From an uncultured Lentisphaeria bacterium (lineage in GTDB: Bacteria > Verrucomicrobiota > Lentisphaeria > Victivallales > Victivallaceae), in assembly GCA_903863035.1 (NCBI GenBank), contig CAIPAT010000386.1, positions 1-39,508 of the forward strand: DNA of 39,508 nucleotides, written 5' to 3'. Positions 32,135 through 39,508 of this stretch are shown here, in pieces. Each line of letters begins with the position of its first letter. Position 1 is the first letter of the stretch. The notes under the pieces are model-generated. The model searched no databases, had not been told where the DNA came from, and saw only the letters and a list, made by a program, of their open reading frames with translations. A program made the position numbers and the translations under genes.

Positions 32135-32225
32135 TCCAGCGATGCAATACAACTCCACGGCTGACGTGCGTTTTGTTACTTGTAATTTACAACCCAAAGG
32201 CTACAAGTATCTCAAAGGCATTTAA
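32097..32225 (+). pseudogene. Coding-like 3' fragment of an unknown protein
   Basis: A frame different from the GH38 fragment runs over the junction and ends at TAA 32223-32225. It reads KKPGISETLRIDPAMQYN and later VRFVTCNLQPKGYKYLKGI. It looks like the C-terminus of a real protein and has no proper start, so it is probably the far side of the deletion that truncated GH38. The family is unknown. The remaining sequence to 32286 has no gene. Confidence 0.25.
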
Positions 32226-32286
32226 ATCGGTCTTAAAAAAAGTTGTCCAATCCAAAGGCAGACACACTTAGACGTTTTTGTGTGAC

Positions 32287-32315
32287 AAAAAAATCAAACC
32301 AGATTTGAATTTGAT
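32287..32315 (-). terminator. Possible rho-independent terminator for the GH2 operon
   Basis: On the minus strand, 19 bp after the GH2 stop, ATCAAA and TTTGAT pair around an 11-base loop and are followed directly by a run of seven Ts. The stem is AT-rich and therefore weak, but position and T-tract fit an intrinsic terminator. Confidence 0.4.
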
Positions 32316-32333
32316 CGGTAGATTACATGCCTG

Positions 32334-34592
32334 TCATTGGCTGTCGTGAATGTTGATTACCGATTTGATCAGGCCATTTACCGTCTCCAGCTCTGCAGTG
32401 AGCCGAATTTCACCGGGGCCGATGCGGCGGATTACCGCCAATGCCCTGCCGCCGGTGACTGCGACTGCGTCGCTGCAGTATCGTTGCGGGCTGCGACTGT
32501 CGCTGTTGGTTACTCCGGCCAACGTGCCGGCCTCCTCGACCAAAAGATGAATCAACTCCTCCGGCGGTGCATAAGCCTCTCCCGCGGAGTTGCTGCTGGT
32601 GTTACCCGCAGCCGCGCAACAAATGCCGGCGGAGTCAACCACGGTCAACTCCACATGATTAAGCTCCTCACCGACACTCACTGTATGCTGAATTGCGGCC
32701 GGGATTCCCGCCGTTTGCAGCACATGCATGGCAGCGACATTGCCTTGGGTGTCATACCCGGTGAGTTTGAGTTCGCCGGGCGCGTAAGGGATCTCACACT
32801 TGATGCAGCAGGCGTCCGCCTCGGTCAACTCTCGCTCCAAAACAGTTTTGCCGTTTAAAGAGAGCGTTAACGACCGGCAGTTGCTAAAGAGCACCAGACG
32901 GCAATATTCGCCCGGCTGCCAATTCCAATGCGACACCAAAGTTTCCCAGTCAAGTTTGACCGAATTCCACTCCACCGATTCGATTTCACGGTCCGGCGCC
33001 ACCGCGATCCGGGCGACCGGATTTGTGCTCCACAACGCCTCCAGACGGTAACTCAGCTCCTTGCGGCCGCCGGTGCGGTCCATCAGCCCCCGAAACCAAT
33101 TTTTGTGCGGCCACGGCGCTTCGCCAAGATAATCGAACCCGCCCCAAAAAAAGCAGCCGCACCCGATTTTGTGGTCAAACAGCAACCAGCGCGCCCCGAA
33201 ATCGGCGGTGTTTTCTTCGCTTACCAAAAAAACCATTTCCGGATGGCGGCGGTGGTCCCCGGTAAAAAATTGGCCCATGTAATTGACGGAAACCACATCC
33301 GTTTCAAAGGCCAAGGGCTCAATCTCGGACGTGGCAAACCGCGGATCATTCCAAAAAACATTGCCTTTGCGGGCCGGATAAAGCGCACAAGTGATCTTGC
33401 GCGCAGAGTCGTGCCGGAGCACCTCGTCGCGCATTTTGCGGTATTGCGTCACGCCGCGCCGGTTGCATCCGACCAGCTGCTGATCCACCACTTCGTTGCC
33501 GACGCTCCAAATAAAAATCGAGGGGTGATTGCGGCAAGAGCAAATGAATTCCTCCAGATCGTGCCGCCATGTGGCTTCAAAATTAACCTGATGGGCGTTG
33601 TATTGGCCGCTCCACTTGTCAAATGCTTCAGCAAAGACAAGGAGACCCATTTCATCGGCCAACTCATACCACTCGGGCGCAAACGGGTGGTGAGCAAGAC
33701 GGATGGCGTTAACGCCCCAATCTTTGAGTTTCTGGTAACGCCGCCGGATGCCGTCGCTAAAAACGGCGGTGCCGAGTCCGCAAAGCTCCTCATGAAGGTT
33801 GACGCCGCGAAGCAAAAGCTTGCGTCCGTTAAAAATCAACCCGTGGTCCGGGGAAAACTCGATTGAGCGAAACCCGAAACGCGTCTCCAGAGTGTCCATC
33901 AAAGCGCCGTCCGTATAAAGTTCGGCGCAACACCGGTAGAGATTGGGCTCGTCCGGCGACCACAGTAACGGGTCGGTAATTTGATCCGTCCCCGGACAAC
34001 GGTTGCCGGCGGGGTCAAAAATCGCGAACCGGATTTCTCCGGGCCGTGAGCTCTCCGCCGACAGCGCAAGAGCTCCGTCCGCCCGGGCCTCAATTTTGAG
34101 GCTGTTGCGGTGGAAATACACGTCGCGCGTCCGGCGCAACCAGACATTACGGTTGATACCGCTGCCGGTGTACCAGCGCGAACTTTGCTCCGTCGAGTTG
34201 TCCACCCTGAGGGCGATAACGTTGTCCCCCGCCTTTAAATAACCGGTGATGATTGCTTCAAACCCGAGATAACCGTTGAACCGTTTGAGCACATGTCGAC
34301 CGTTGACAAAAAGATCGGGCGAACGGTACGCCCCATCAAACTGCAGGATTATTTGCTCCTGTTTTTGCGGCGCGTACCGGAAGTGTTTGCGATACCAAAC
34401 TATCGCGTTGGGCAAATACGCATGCTGGTCACCGTAAGTCAGGCGCGATTCAAAACTTTGCCCGATGCTCCAGTCGTGCGGCAAATCCACTTTTTGCCAC
34501 ATTGAGTCGTCATAATCCTCGCGCTCAGCCGCGACGAGATTACCGGCGCAGCAATGCCATTGTAAATTGAAATTTTCACGTGTCGGCAACAT
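32334..34592 (-). CDS. Glycoside hydrolase family 2 (beta-galactosidase-type)
   Basis: This 752-residue enzyme starts with a GH2 sugar-binding domain (WQKVDLPHDWSIGQSF; GAYRSPDLFVNGRHV; ALRVDNSTEQSSRWYTGSGINRNVWL), then an Ig-like domain and a TIM barrel from about residue 250 (LLLRGVNLHEE; NAIRLAHHPFAPEWYELADEMGLLVFAE). The acid/base is Glu367 in WSVGNEV; the nucleophile is probably Glu459 in FLVSEEN. A C-terminal Ig-like region follows (WQPGEYCRLVLFSNCRSLTLSLNGKTV). No signal peptide is seen, so it is probably cytoplasmic and acts on imported oligosaccharides. It lies 12 bp downstream of the large secreted hydrolase and is probably co-transcribed. Confidence 0.92.
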   Translation of the reverse strand: MLPTRENFNLQWHCCAGNLVAAEREDYDDSMWQKVDLPHDWSIGQSFESRLTYGDQHAYLPNAIVWYRKHFRYAPQKQEQIILQFDGAYRSPDLFVNGRHVLKRFNGYLGFEAIITGYLKAGDNVIALRVDNSTEQSSRWYTGSGINRNVWLRRTRDVYFHRNSLKIEARADGALALSAESSRPGEIRFAIFDPAGNRCPGTDQITDPLLWSPDEPNLYRCCAELYTDGALMDTLETRFGFRSIEFSPDHGLIFNGRKLLLRGVNLHEELCGLGTAVFSDGIRRRYQKLKDWGVNAIRLAHHPFAPEWYELADEMGLLVFAEAFDKWSGQYNAHQVNFEATWRHDLEEFICSCRNHPSIFIWSVGNEVVDQQLVGCNRRGVTQYRKMRDEVLRHDSARKITCALYPARKGNVFWNDPRFATSEIEPLAFETDVVSVNYMGQFFTGDHRRHPEMVFLVSEENTADFGARWLLFDHKIGCGCFFWGGFDYLGEAPWPHKNWFRGLMDRTGGRKELSYRLEALWSTNPVARIAVAPDREIESVEWNSVKLDWETLVSHWNWQPGEYCRLVLFSNCRSLTLSLNGKTVLERELTEADACCIKCEIPYAPGELKLTGYDTQGNVAAMHVLQTAGIPAAIQHTVSVGEELNHVELTVVDSAGICCAAAGNTSSNSAGEAYAPPEELIHLLVEEAGTLAGVTNSDSRSPQRYCSDAVAVTGGRALAVIRRIGPGEIRLTAELETVNGLIKSVINIHDSQ

Positions 34593-34604
34593 CTTTGATC
34601 TCTT

Positions 34605-37600
34605 TTATTTGATATTGTTTGCGGAATTGCCAGGGGCAACCAGCTCAAAAAACACCGTGGGACCGTTTGACAGCGTAGCGGTGTCCAGTGATAGCTCCCA
34701 TTTGCCGTTGATGTTTGTCAAATCGATCCGTTCGCGACGCTGCCCGTTGACACTCAAGGCATAAAGCTCGTACTGGCGCTCCGCCGCCAGGGCAAACGAT
34801 GCCGACAGTTTGCCGGTCAGCAGTAGCGCCGAGAGATTTCCCTTTTGTTTAATCACGTTGCGATTGGGCGATAGCACCATTCCCTCTGGTACCATTTCGG
34901 TCGAGTAAATAAGCACCATCCGGCCCGATTCGGTCAAAACGTTGCCGTCCACTGCAAACAACCCCACCGCCGCCGGGACGCTGGTGCGTTTCACCTCCAA
35001 AACCTTGAGCGACTCGCTTTGATTTGCTTTGAGCACCACCGCCTCGGAGCGCGGTGTGATTACCCGGGCCATGCCGTCAAGCCGAAACAAAAATTCACCG
35101 GTGACGCTCTCGTAAATGCCTTTGGCGACATCGGTGCGGTTGCCGGCCGGCAAAATCCCCAGACGACGCCACTCTTCCACCGTTTTGGCGGGGTCAAAGG
35201 TTTTGTCCTCGCTGTCCAGTTGTCTTGCAAAGAATTCGCTGACCTGAAAGTCGGAGAAGCCGGAGGGCCGCAGCACCGCCGCGGCAGGCGGCACGGCGGG
35301 AAATTTACCGGCATTGCGGAGGCCCTCGATCTCCATCCCGGCGCCGATGATCAATGAGAGCCGCAGCATCGGCCGCGAGATGGCAAAACGCCCCATGACT
35401 CCGGAGTCCAACACTTCGCGCGACACCAGATAACTGATTTCGGACGGCGACTTGGCCACGTCGCCGCGGAGAAAAAAGCACGAGGTCATAAACTCCGCGG
35501 CCCGGGCGACCGGCGACAAGCCGATGTCAAATGCGTTGATATACTGGTCGCGGCTGAACCCCGAGGCGATCCATACCGCGCCCTCGTGCGCCGACAGCCC
35601 GTCGTACCCCTGCAAGGCGGCATAGGCGGACATGGTGACCCCGTTTTCGTGCACATAAGGGTTGGGCATGCTGAAATTGTACTCGGTGACAAACATCGGG
35701 CGGTTGCGCAATTTGACGTCGGCAAGCAACGCAATGTGGTACAAACCGTCGCCAATTGAGCTGTTTTGCATCACATTGCCCTGCGCATCAGGGTGGGCAA
35801 AATAGGTGTTAAAGGTGGTGAAATCAACCCCCTCGGCACGGACTGCCGCAAGATCTAGCGAGGCGTTGAAGTTATTGTTGGTGACGGGTCCCCGGTAGCC
35901 GAGCTCGCGCAGAGTGCTGATCCCCCATGTCTGTGCCGCCAGCATCCGGTGATTGACAAAGCGCGTCCAATCAGGGGTGATGTCGGCAGTTTTGCCGGGC
36001 ACATCAATGTCGGCAAAGCTGCTGTATTGCGTACCCCATACCCGATTGAGTGCGCCGATGTCGCCGTAAGTTGCCGCCAGATCATCGCGGTAGCTTTGAC
36101 GGAGCATCCCGAGATACGGCTCGGGGCAGCTCCGCAGCTGTCCGGTGCGCATAATCTCCATGGTTTCCTCGTTAAAGAGCTCGACGCCGATCAATGCCGG
36201 GCTGTCTTTTAACGCGACGCCGGTATAAGGGTTGACATGGTTGAGGATGGTTTCGGCGCATTTTTTCCACCGCGCGCGCCAGACAGGGTCGCCTAGCAGG
36301 AGCGGGAGTTTGCGCCCGGCGCGCTGATGCCAGGCGGCGTGATAATCAACGTAGCCCATCCGCTCGCTGCCGAGGCAGAGCAACGTATAAATGCCGTTTT
36401 TTTGCAACTCGGCGCTCAAAAAATCGTAGACCTCAAGTTTCTCCGGGCGAAAAGTGCAATCCTCATCGGCGCCGTGAGACAAAATGGTCATATACTCCAT
36501 GTCCCGCTGGGCGTTGTAACCCTGCCGGGCCATCGCCCCGGCAAGCGTCACGGCGCGTTGTTTGGCCAGCTTGACGTCTTCGAATGTAAGTGTTTTTTGC
36601 CATTTGTCAAACAGTTGATCCAATATCCGCCCCTGATAGGAGTGAAACCGGGCTTGGACGCCCGGGCGCTGCTCAAACTCAAAGCGGCCGTTGCTAATCA
36701 CGACTTTGCCGAACAACCCGGCGGGTGTATGATGAAGCGCTGTCAGGTCAAGCGCTGACCCCGGCACAATCTCCCGCGCCGCAAAGTCGGCCTTTTTCCA
36801 CTCCTTGCCCGGGATGAAATCCGCTTGCAACAGTATCACGTTTTGATTGGTGACGGTTGCTCCTAAAAGCATCCAAACGCTGTTACCGCTGCCGGTGACG
36901 GTCATTCCTTTGACCGGACTTTGCCCGGTGAGCTCAAAGCGGCTCAACGAGAGACTCCCGGGACAGGGAAGATTGCGGCGGTAGACCAGTTTGCCGTTGG
37001 GCGCGCCGCTGAAATTTTGCCAGTCAACCAAATCACGCCCGGAGCGAACCTCAATCGTCTGCTCTTTGCCATTGGCGTAATGTACGAGGATGGCGCCGAG
37101 TGCCGCATCGGCAGGAGTCCAGGCCGAAGCGTGAAGCAAATAAAGGTATTTGCCTTCGGTTTTGTCATTTTTTGGGGTGAGCTCCGCAGTTTTGAGTCCG
37201 GTGGCGGCATGCTCGGAGTCAAAGGTGAGGATCGCCTTGCCGCCGTTGAGTTGGGGGTCGATCAAGTCAAAGGCGACACCGCCAAAATCCCGACGCCGGG
37301 TGTCAAAATCGGCGAAATCTTTATCCGGCCCCTGATCGGACCACCCGCCCTTACCATCAAATGCGACCGGGTCGGAGTATCCCATGTTGGCGGCGGCGCG
37401 CAAATCGAGGGGAAACATGTTATCCAGGATATCCACGCTGCCGCCGGGCATAAAACGGAGGCGGATATTGACCTTTTCACCCGCTTGACGCCGCCCGATG
37501 GGGAACGTGATGGTCGAGTTGGCCCACGCCGCGCCGCACGCTTTGCCGGAGCTGACAATGGCCGGGTCCTGACACAAATATCCTTGCGATTTATCCGGCA

Positions 37601-37994
37601 TACCAGCCTCAAAATCGCCGTTTTTGACCGGTTTTACGTCGATGCAAACATCGTCGTAATAGATGACAAATGGCTGCTTTTGGCCGTCAATCGTCAGCGA
37701 TTCGCCGCGCAAAGTCAATCGCATCGAGACTTCTTCCACCGCTCTCACGGTAAACTCAAAGTTATGCCACTCGCCGGGCGTGCCGGTCTTATACAGACAA
37801 AGTGTTTTAGCCCGGTGCTCCTCACTGCCCCAGGTAGGGTGCAAGCCGGTCACTCCTGCCCCCTGGTCCGCAAGCTCAATCGCACCATTGGCGTATACAT
37901 GCACCGACGCCGGGGGGATATCCGCAGCCCAACAGCCAAGCGTCATGACCAGCGCCCACACAAACGACAAAAAAACTTTATTCGACATTTTCAT
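34605..37994 (-). CDS. Large secreted glycoside hydrolase, clan GH-A type, with N-terminal binding domains
   Basis: This 1129-residue exported protein has a signal peptide (MSNKVFLSFVWALVMTLGCWAADIPP), then a jelly-roll-like carbohydrate-binding region to ~190 (GEWHNFEFTVRAVEEVSMRLTLRGES; FVIYYDDVCIDVKPVKNGDFEAG) and further beta domains. A TIM barrel with GH42/GH5-like motifs starts near residue 480. The acid/base Glu is in IGVELFNEE and the likely nucleophile Glu in RPMFVTEYNF. The exact GH family is not certain. GGAG precedes the start. Upstream, a separate 197-residue copy of its first domains is encoded (38042-38635), with residues 1-41 identical. It is followed by the GH2 gene after 12 bp. 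Confidence 0.85.
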   Translation of the reverse strand: MKMSNKVFLSFVWALVMTLGCWAADIPPASVHVYANGAIELADQGAGVTGLHPTWGSEEHRAKTLCLYKTGTPGEWHNFEFTVRAVEEVSMRLTLRGESLTIDGQKQPFVIYYDDVCIDVKPVKNGDFEAGMPDKSQGYLCQDPAIVSSGKACGAAWANSTITFPIGRRQAGEKVNIRLRFMPGGSVDILDNMFPLDLRAAANMGYSDPVAFDGKGGWSDQGPDKDFADFDTRRRDFGGVAFDLIDPQLNGGKAILTFDSEHAATGLKTAELTPKNDKTEGKYLYLLHASAWTPADAALGAILVHYANGKEQTIEVRSGRDLVDWQNFSGAPNGKLVYRRNLPCPGSLSLSRFELTGQSPVKGMTVTGSGNSVWMLLGATVTNQNVILLQADFIPGKEWKKADFAAREIVPGSALDLTALHHTPAGLFGKVVISNGRFEFEQRPGVQARFHSYQGRILDQLFDKWQKTLTFEDVKLAKQRAVTLAGAMARQGYNAQRDMEYMTILSHGADEDCTFRPEKLEVYDFLSAELQKNGIYTLLCLGSERMGYVDYHAAWHQRAGRKLPLLLGDPVWRARWKKCAETILNHVNPYTGVALKDSPALIGVELFNEETMEIMRTGQLRSCPEPYLGMLRQSYRDDLAATYGDIGALNRVWGTQYSSFADIDVPGKTADITPDWTRFVNHRMLAAQTWGISTLRELGYRGPVTNNNFNASLDLAAVRAEGVDFTTFNTYFAHPDAQGNVMQNSSIGDGLYHIALLADVKLRNRPMFVTEYNFSMPNPYVHENGVTMSAYAALQGYDGLSAHEGAVWIASGFSRDQYINAFDIGLSPVARAAEFMTSCFFLRGDVAKSPSEISYLVSREVLDSGVMGRFAISRPMLRLSLIIGAGMEIEGLRNAGKFPAVPPAAAVLRPSGFSDFQVSEFFARQLDSEDKTFDPAKTVEEWRRLGILPAGNRTDVAKGIYESVTGEFLFRLDGMARVITPRSEAVVLKANQSESLKVLEVKRTSVPAAVGLFAVDGNVLTESGRMVLIYSTEMVPEGMVLSPNRNVIKQKGNLSALLLTGKLSASFALAAERQYELYALSVNGQRRERIDLTNINGKWELSLDTATLSNGPTVFFELVAPGNSANNIK

Positions 37995-38041
37995 TTTCTC
38001 CGGTTATTGTCTGCATAATGACCCGATGCGGACCGGGTGAA

Positions 38042-38635
38042 TCAGAGTTGTTTGGGCGTTGCCGGTGTTATATCAACCATGCCGCCGGACAGGAAACGGA
38101 AGCGGATCTTGACCTCTTCGCCAGCTTGGTGCCGGCCCAAGGGAAACGTAATCGCCGAGTCCGCCCACGCCGCGCCACACACCTTGCCGGAGCTGACGAC
38201 GGCCGGGTCAGTGCACCGGGTTCCCTGCGATTTGTCCGGCAACCCCGCCTCAAAATCACCGTTGGTTGCCGGTTTTTCGTCGATGCTAACGTCATCGTAA
38301 TAGACCATAAACTGCCGCTTTTGGCCGTCAACCGTCCGGGTTTCACCGCGCAATACCAGACGCATTGAAACATCCTCTTTGGCGGTCACGACAAACTCAA
38401 AGTCCTGCCACTCGCCCCCGGTGGCGTTTTTATACAGACAAAGTGTTTTGGGCCGGTGTTCCTCACTGCCCCAGGTGGGGTGCAATCCGGTCACGCCGTC
38501 GCCTTTGTCCGTCAACTCAATCGCACCGTTGGCATATACATGCACCGACGCCGGGGGGATATCCGCGGCCCAACAGCCAAGCGTCATGACTAGCGCCCAC
38601 ACAAACGACAAAAAAACTTTATTCGACATCTTCAT
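38042..38635 (-). CDS. Stand-alone truncated copy of the hydrolase N-terminal domain
   Basis: This 197-residue secreted protein copies residues 1 to ~190 of the neighbouring 1129-residue hydrolase. Residues 1-41 are identical and the rest roughly three-quarters identical, down to SGGMVDI, after which a short unrelated tail (TPATPKQL) and a stop follow. Even the leader and Shine-Dalgarno (CCGGAGAAAATGAA) match. It could be a recombination leftover, or a working carbohydrate-binding protein, since the frame is intact with substitutions that keep the fold residues. It lies 47 bp upstream of the full gene in the same orientation. Confidence 0.7.
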   Translation of the reverse strand: MKMSNKVFLSFVWALVMTLGCWAADIPPASVHVYANGAIELTDKGDGVTGLHPTWGSEEHRPKTLCLYKNATGGEWQDFEFVVTAKEDVSMRLVLRGETRTVDGQKRQFMVYYDDVSIDEKPATNGDFEAGLPDKSQGTRCTDPAVVSSGKVCGAAWADSAITFPLGRHQAGEEVKIRFRFLSGGMVDITPATPKQL

Positions 38636-38655
38636 TTTCTCCGGTTAGATCAAAT

Positions 38656-39408
38656 TTACAAGGTTACTTTGGCATCAACAAGGGGCGGGATCATAACGCC
38701 GATGTTAGAAATCCCGGCACCGGACTGGGCGTTTAATTTGCGCAACTCGCCAGCATTGAGATTGGCGGCGTGGCCGTCATAAAACCCCATATTGACCGAC
38801 GGGCCGGATGAGTGCAGCAATGCCGGGCCGCCGCGGTCGCCAGTGGTTTCAAAGTTAAAATAATAACAGCCGCCGAATTTAGACAAGGAGCAGCTCGACA
38901 GCGGCAGCAGTGCCGCCCGCCGGGCCCGCTTTAATGAGAGTTTGTTGCCCCAAGCCGAGCCGTTGTACTCGTCAAGTTTGCCGCCGCAAAGTCCGGCGAT
39001 GATTTTGGAGGTGTTGGACTGAGTATAATTCAAAAAAGCATAGGTCCGATAGCAAAAATAGTTAAAATCCTTGGTCGAACTCTCAAACGTCGGATCCTTG
39101 GCCTGTTGCATGGCAGGACAGCTCAAGATATTGGCCGGCAGCAGTTTCGACTGGTAAAGGAGCCCCAGGGCAAAGGTGTTGTAATTTTTGTTGGCGGCGT
39201 CATAACTGGTATACAAATTGACAATGGTATCATTGTTGCTGTCGGCATACATAATGGTGGCCGTCATGATTTGCTTGTGACGGGAGAGACAATTGGTGCT
39301 TTTGGCCCGATCGCGCGCCTTATTCAGCGCCGGCAGCAGCATTGAGGCCAAAATCGCGATGATTGCGATCACCACGAGGAGTTCGATTAAAGTAAAACCT
39401 CTAAGCAT
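38656..39408 (-). CDS. Prepilin-type cleavage/methylation domain protein (DUF1559-like)
   Basis: This protein of about 250 residues starts with the type IV pilin-like leader MLRG^[29 protein letters not shown], cleaved after Gly and forming a membrane helix. The C-terminus [24 protein letters not shown] matches the DGH ending of the large pseudopilin-like families of Lentisphaerota and Planctomycetota. Such proteins occur in many copies per genome, often beside glycoside hydrolases as here; their role is not settled. I place the start at ATG 39408: the longer frame to 39504 would translate a group II intron-like structure. ATG 39408 has no Shine-Dalgarno. Confidence 0.85.
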   Translation of the reverse strand: MLRGFTLIELLVVIAIIAILASMLLPALNKARDRAKSTNCLSRHKQIMTATIMYADSNNDTIVNLYTSYDAANKNYNTFALGLLYQSKLLPANILSCPAMQQAKDPTFESSTKDFNYFCYRTYAFLNYTQSNTSKIIAGLCGGKLDEYNGSAWGNKLSLKRARRAALLPLSSCSLSKFGGCYYFNFETTGDRGGPALLHSSGPSVNMGFYDGHAANLNAGELRKLNAQSGAGISNIGVMIPPLVDAKVTL

Positions 39409-39444
39409 CAACGAGTTGCGACTTATCGGTTCTGCCTCATCGAC

Positions 39445-39479
39445 CAAACCGTGCGTGCGGTTTTCCCTCACACGGCTTT
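39445..39479 (-). ncRNA. Group II intron domain V-like hairpin
   Basis: On the minus strand about 34 bases fold as domain V. The lower stem AAGCCGT/ACGGTTT contains the AGC catalytic triad, a 2-nt GC bulge is on the 3' side, and an upper stem GTG-x-GG/CC-x-CAC is capped by GAAA. A following CGATGAG/CTCGTTG pairing could be domain VI. The intron body would lie beyond the right edge, and its 3' end would abut the prepilin gene. It may be a remnant; it is identified by structure only. Confidence 0.55.
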
Positions 39480-39508
39480 CCCCCTGTTCTTCTTCGTTTA
39501 GCATTCGC

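Noticed and set aside
32928-33866. Long plus-strand frame opposite the GH2 gene
   Set aside because: Antisense shadow: the minus-strand frame has clear GH2 domains and catalytic residues.
36921-38018. Long plus-strand frame opposite the large hydrolase
   Set aside because: Antisense shadow produced by GC-rich codon usage; no domain, and the minus strand has a signal peptide and conserved domains.

Overview
The window looks like a chromosomal segment of a Lentisphaerota (Victivallis-type) bacterium. This is inferred from a short-leader type IV prepilin-like protein ending in a DGH motif, a dense set of glycoside hydrolases, a Gfo/Idh dehydrogenase, an AraC regulator facing an FAD oxidoreductase, and long minus-strand operons with ATGA-overlapping genes. 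No rRNA or tRNA gene or CRISPR array was seen.

The core (2297-26435) is a large lipid/polyene biosynthetic cluster. A tightly packed minus-strand operon runs from about 24000 down to 2297. It carries three complete FabF-type ketosynthases, two ketosynthase-like proteins lacking the catalytic Cys, two acyl carrier proteins, hot-dog dehydratases and a thioesterase. It also carries two dissimilar AMP-forming acyl ligases, a methyltransferase, three acyltransferases of different folds (PlsC, LpxL-like, condensation-like), a GT2-DUF2062 glycosyltransferase and two radical SAM enzymes. The radical SAM enzymes are a B12-binding type and a SPASM type fused to a dehydratase. An export set follows: a LolA-like carrier, then an MMPL exporter fused to a lipoprotein-like domain. 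A divergent plus-strand pair encodes a FabG-like reductase and a CrtI-like flavin desaturase. The assembly and export genes match aryl-polyene logic. The radical SAM plus desaturase genes recall the ladderane candidate loci of anammox bacteria. The product is therefore best described as an unknown, exported, radically modified polyene or cyclised acyl lipid. A HEPN/MNT (HepT/MntA) toxin-antitoxin pair sits inside the operon, translationally coupled to one ACP. The 260-bp divergent control region carries inverted arrays of a 9-bp repeat between two promoters of the same design.

The cluster is flanked on both sides by paralogous secreted repeat proteins (1146-1838; 26631-27323; 27357-27881) and by small degraded fragments. 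From 28.2 kb rightward is a carbohydrate-utilisation region: Gfo/Idh dehydrogenase, PocR/AraC regulator, FAD oxidoreductase, a truncated GH38 alpha-mannosidase start, a GH2 beta-galactosidase-type enzyme, a large secreted clan-A-type glycoside hydrolase, and a separate truncated copy of its N-terminal domain. The right edge holds a prepilin-type protein whose 5' flank contains a sequence folding like group II intron domain V, suggesting an intron lies beyond the edge.
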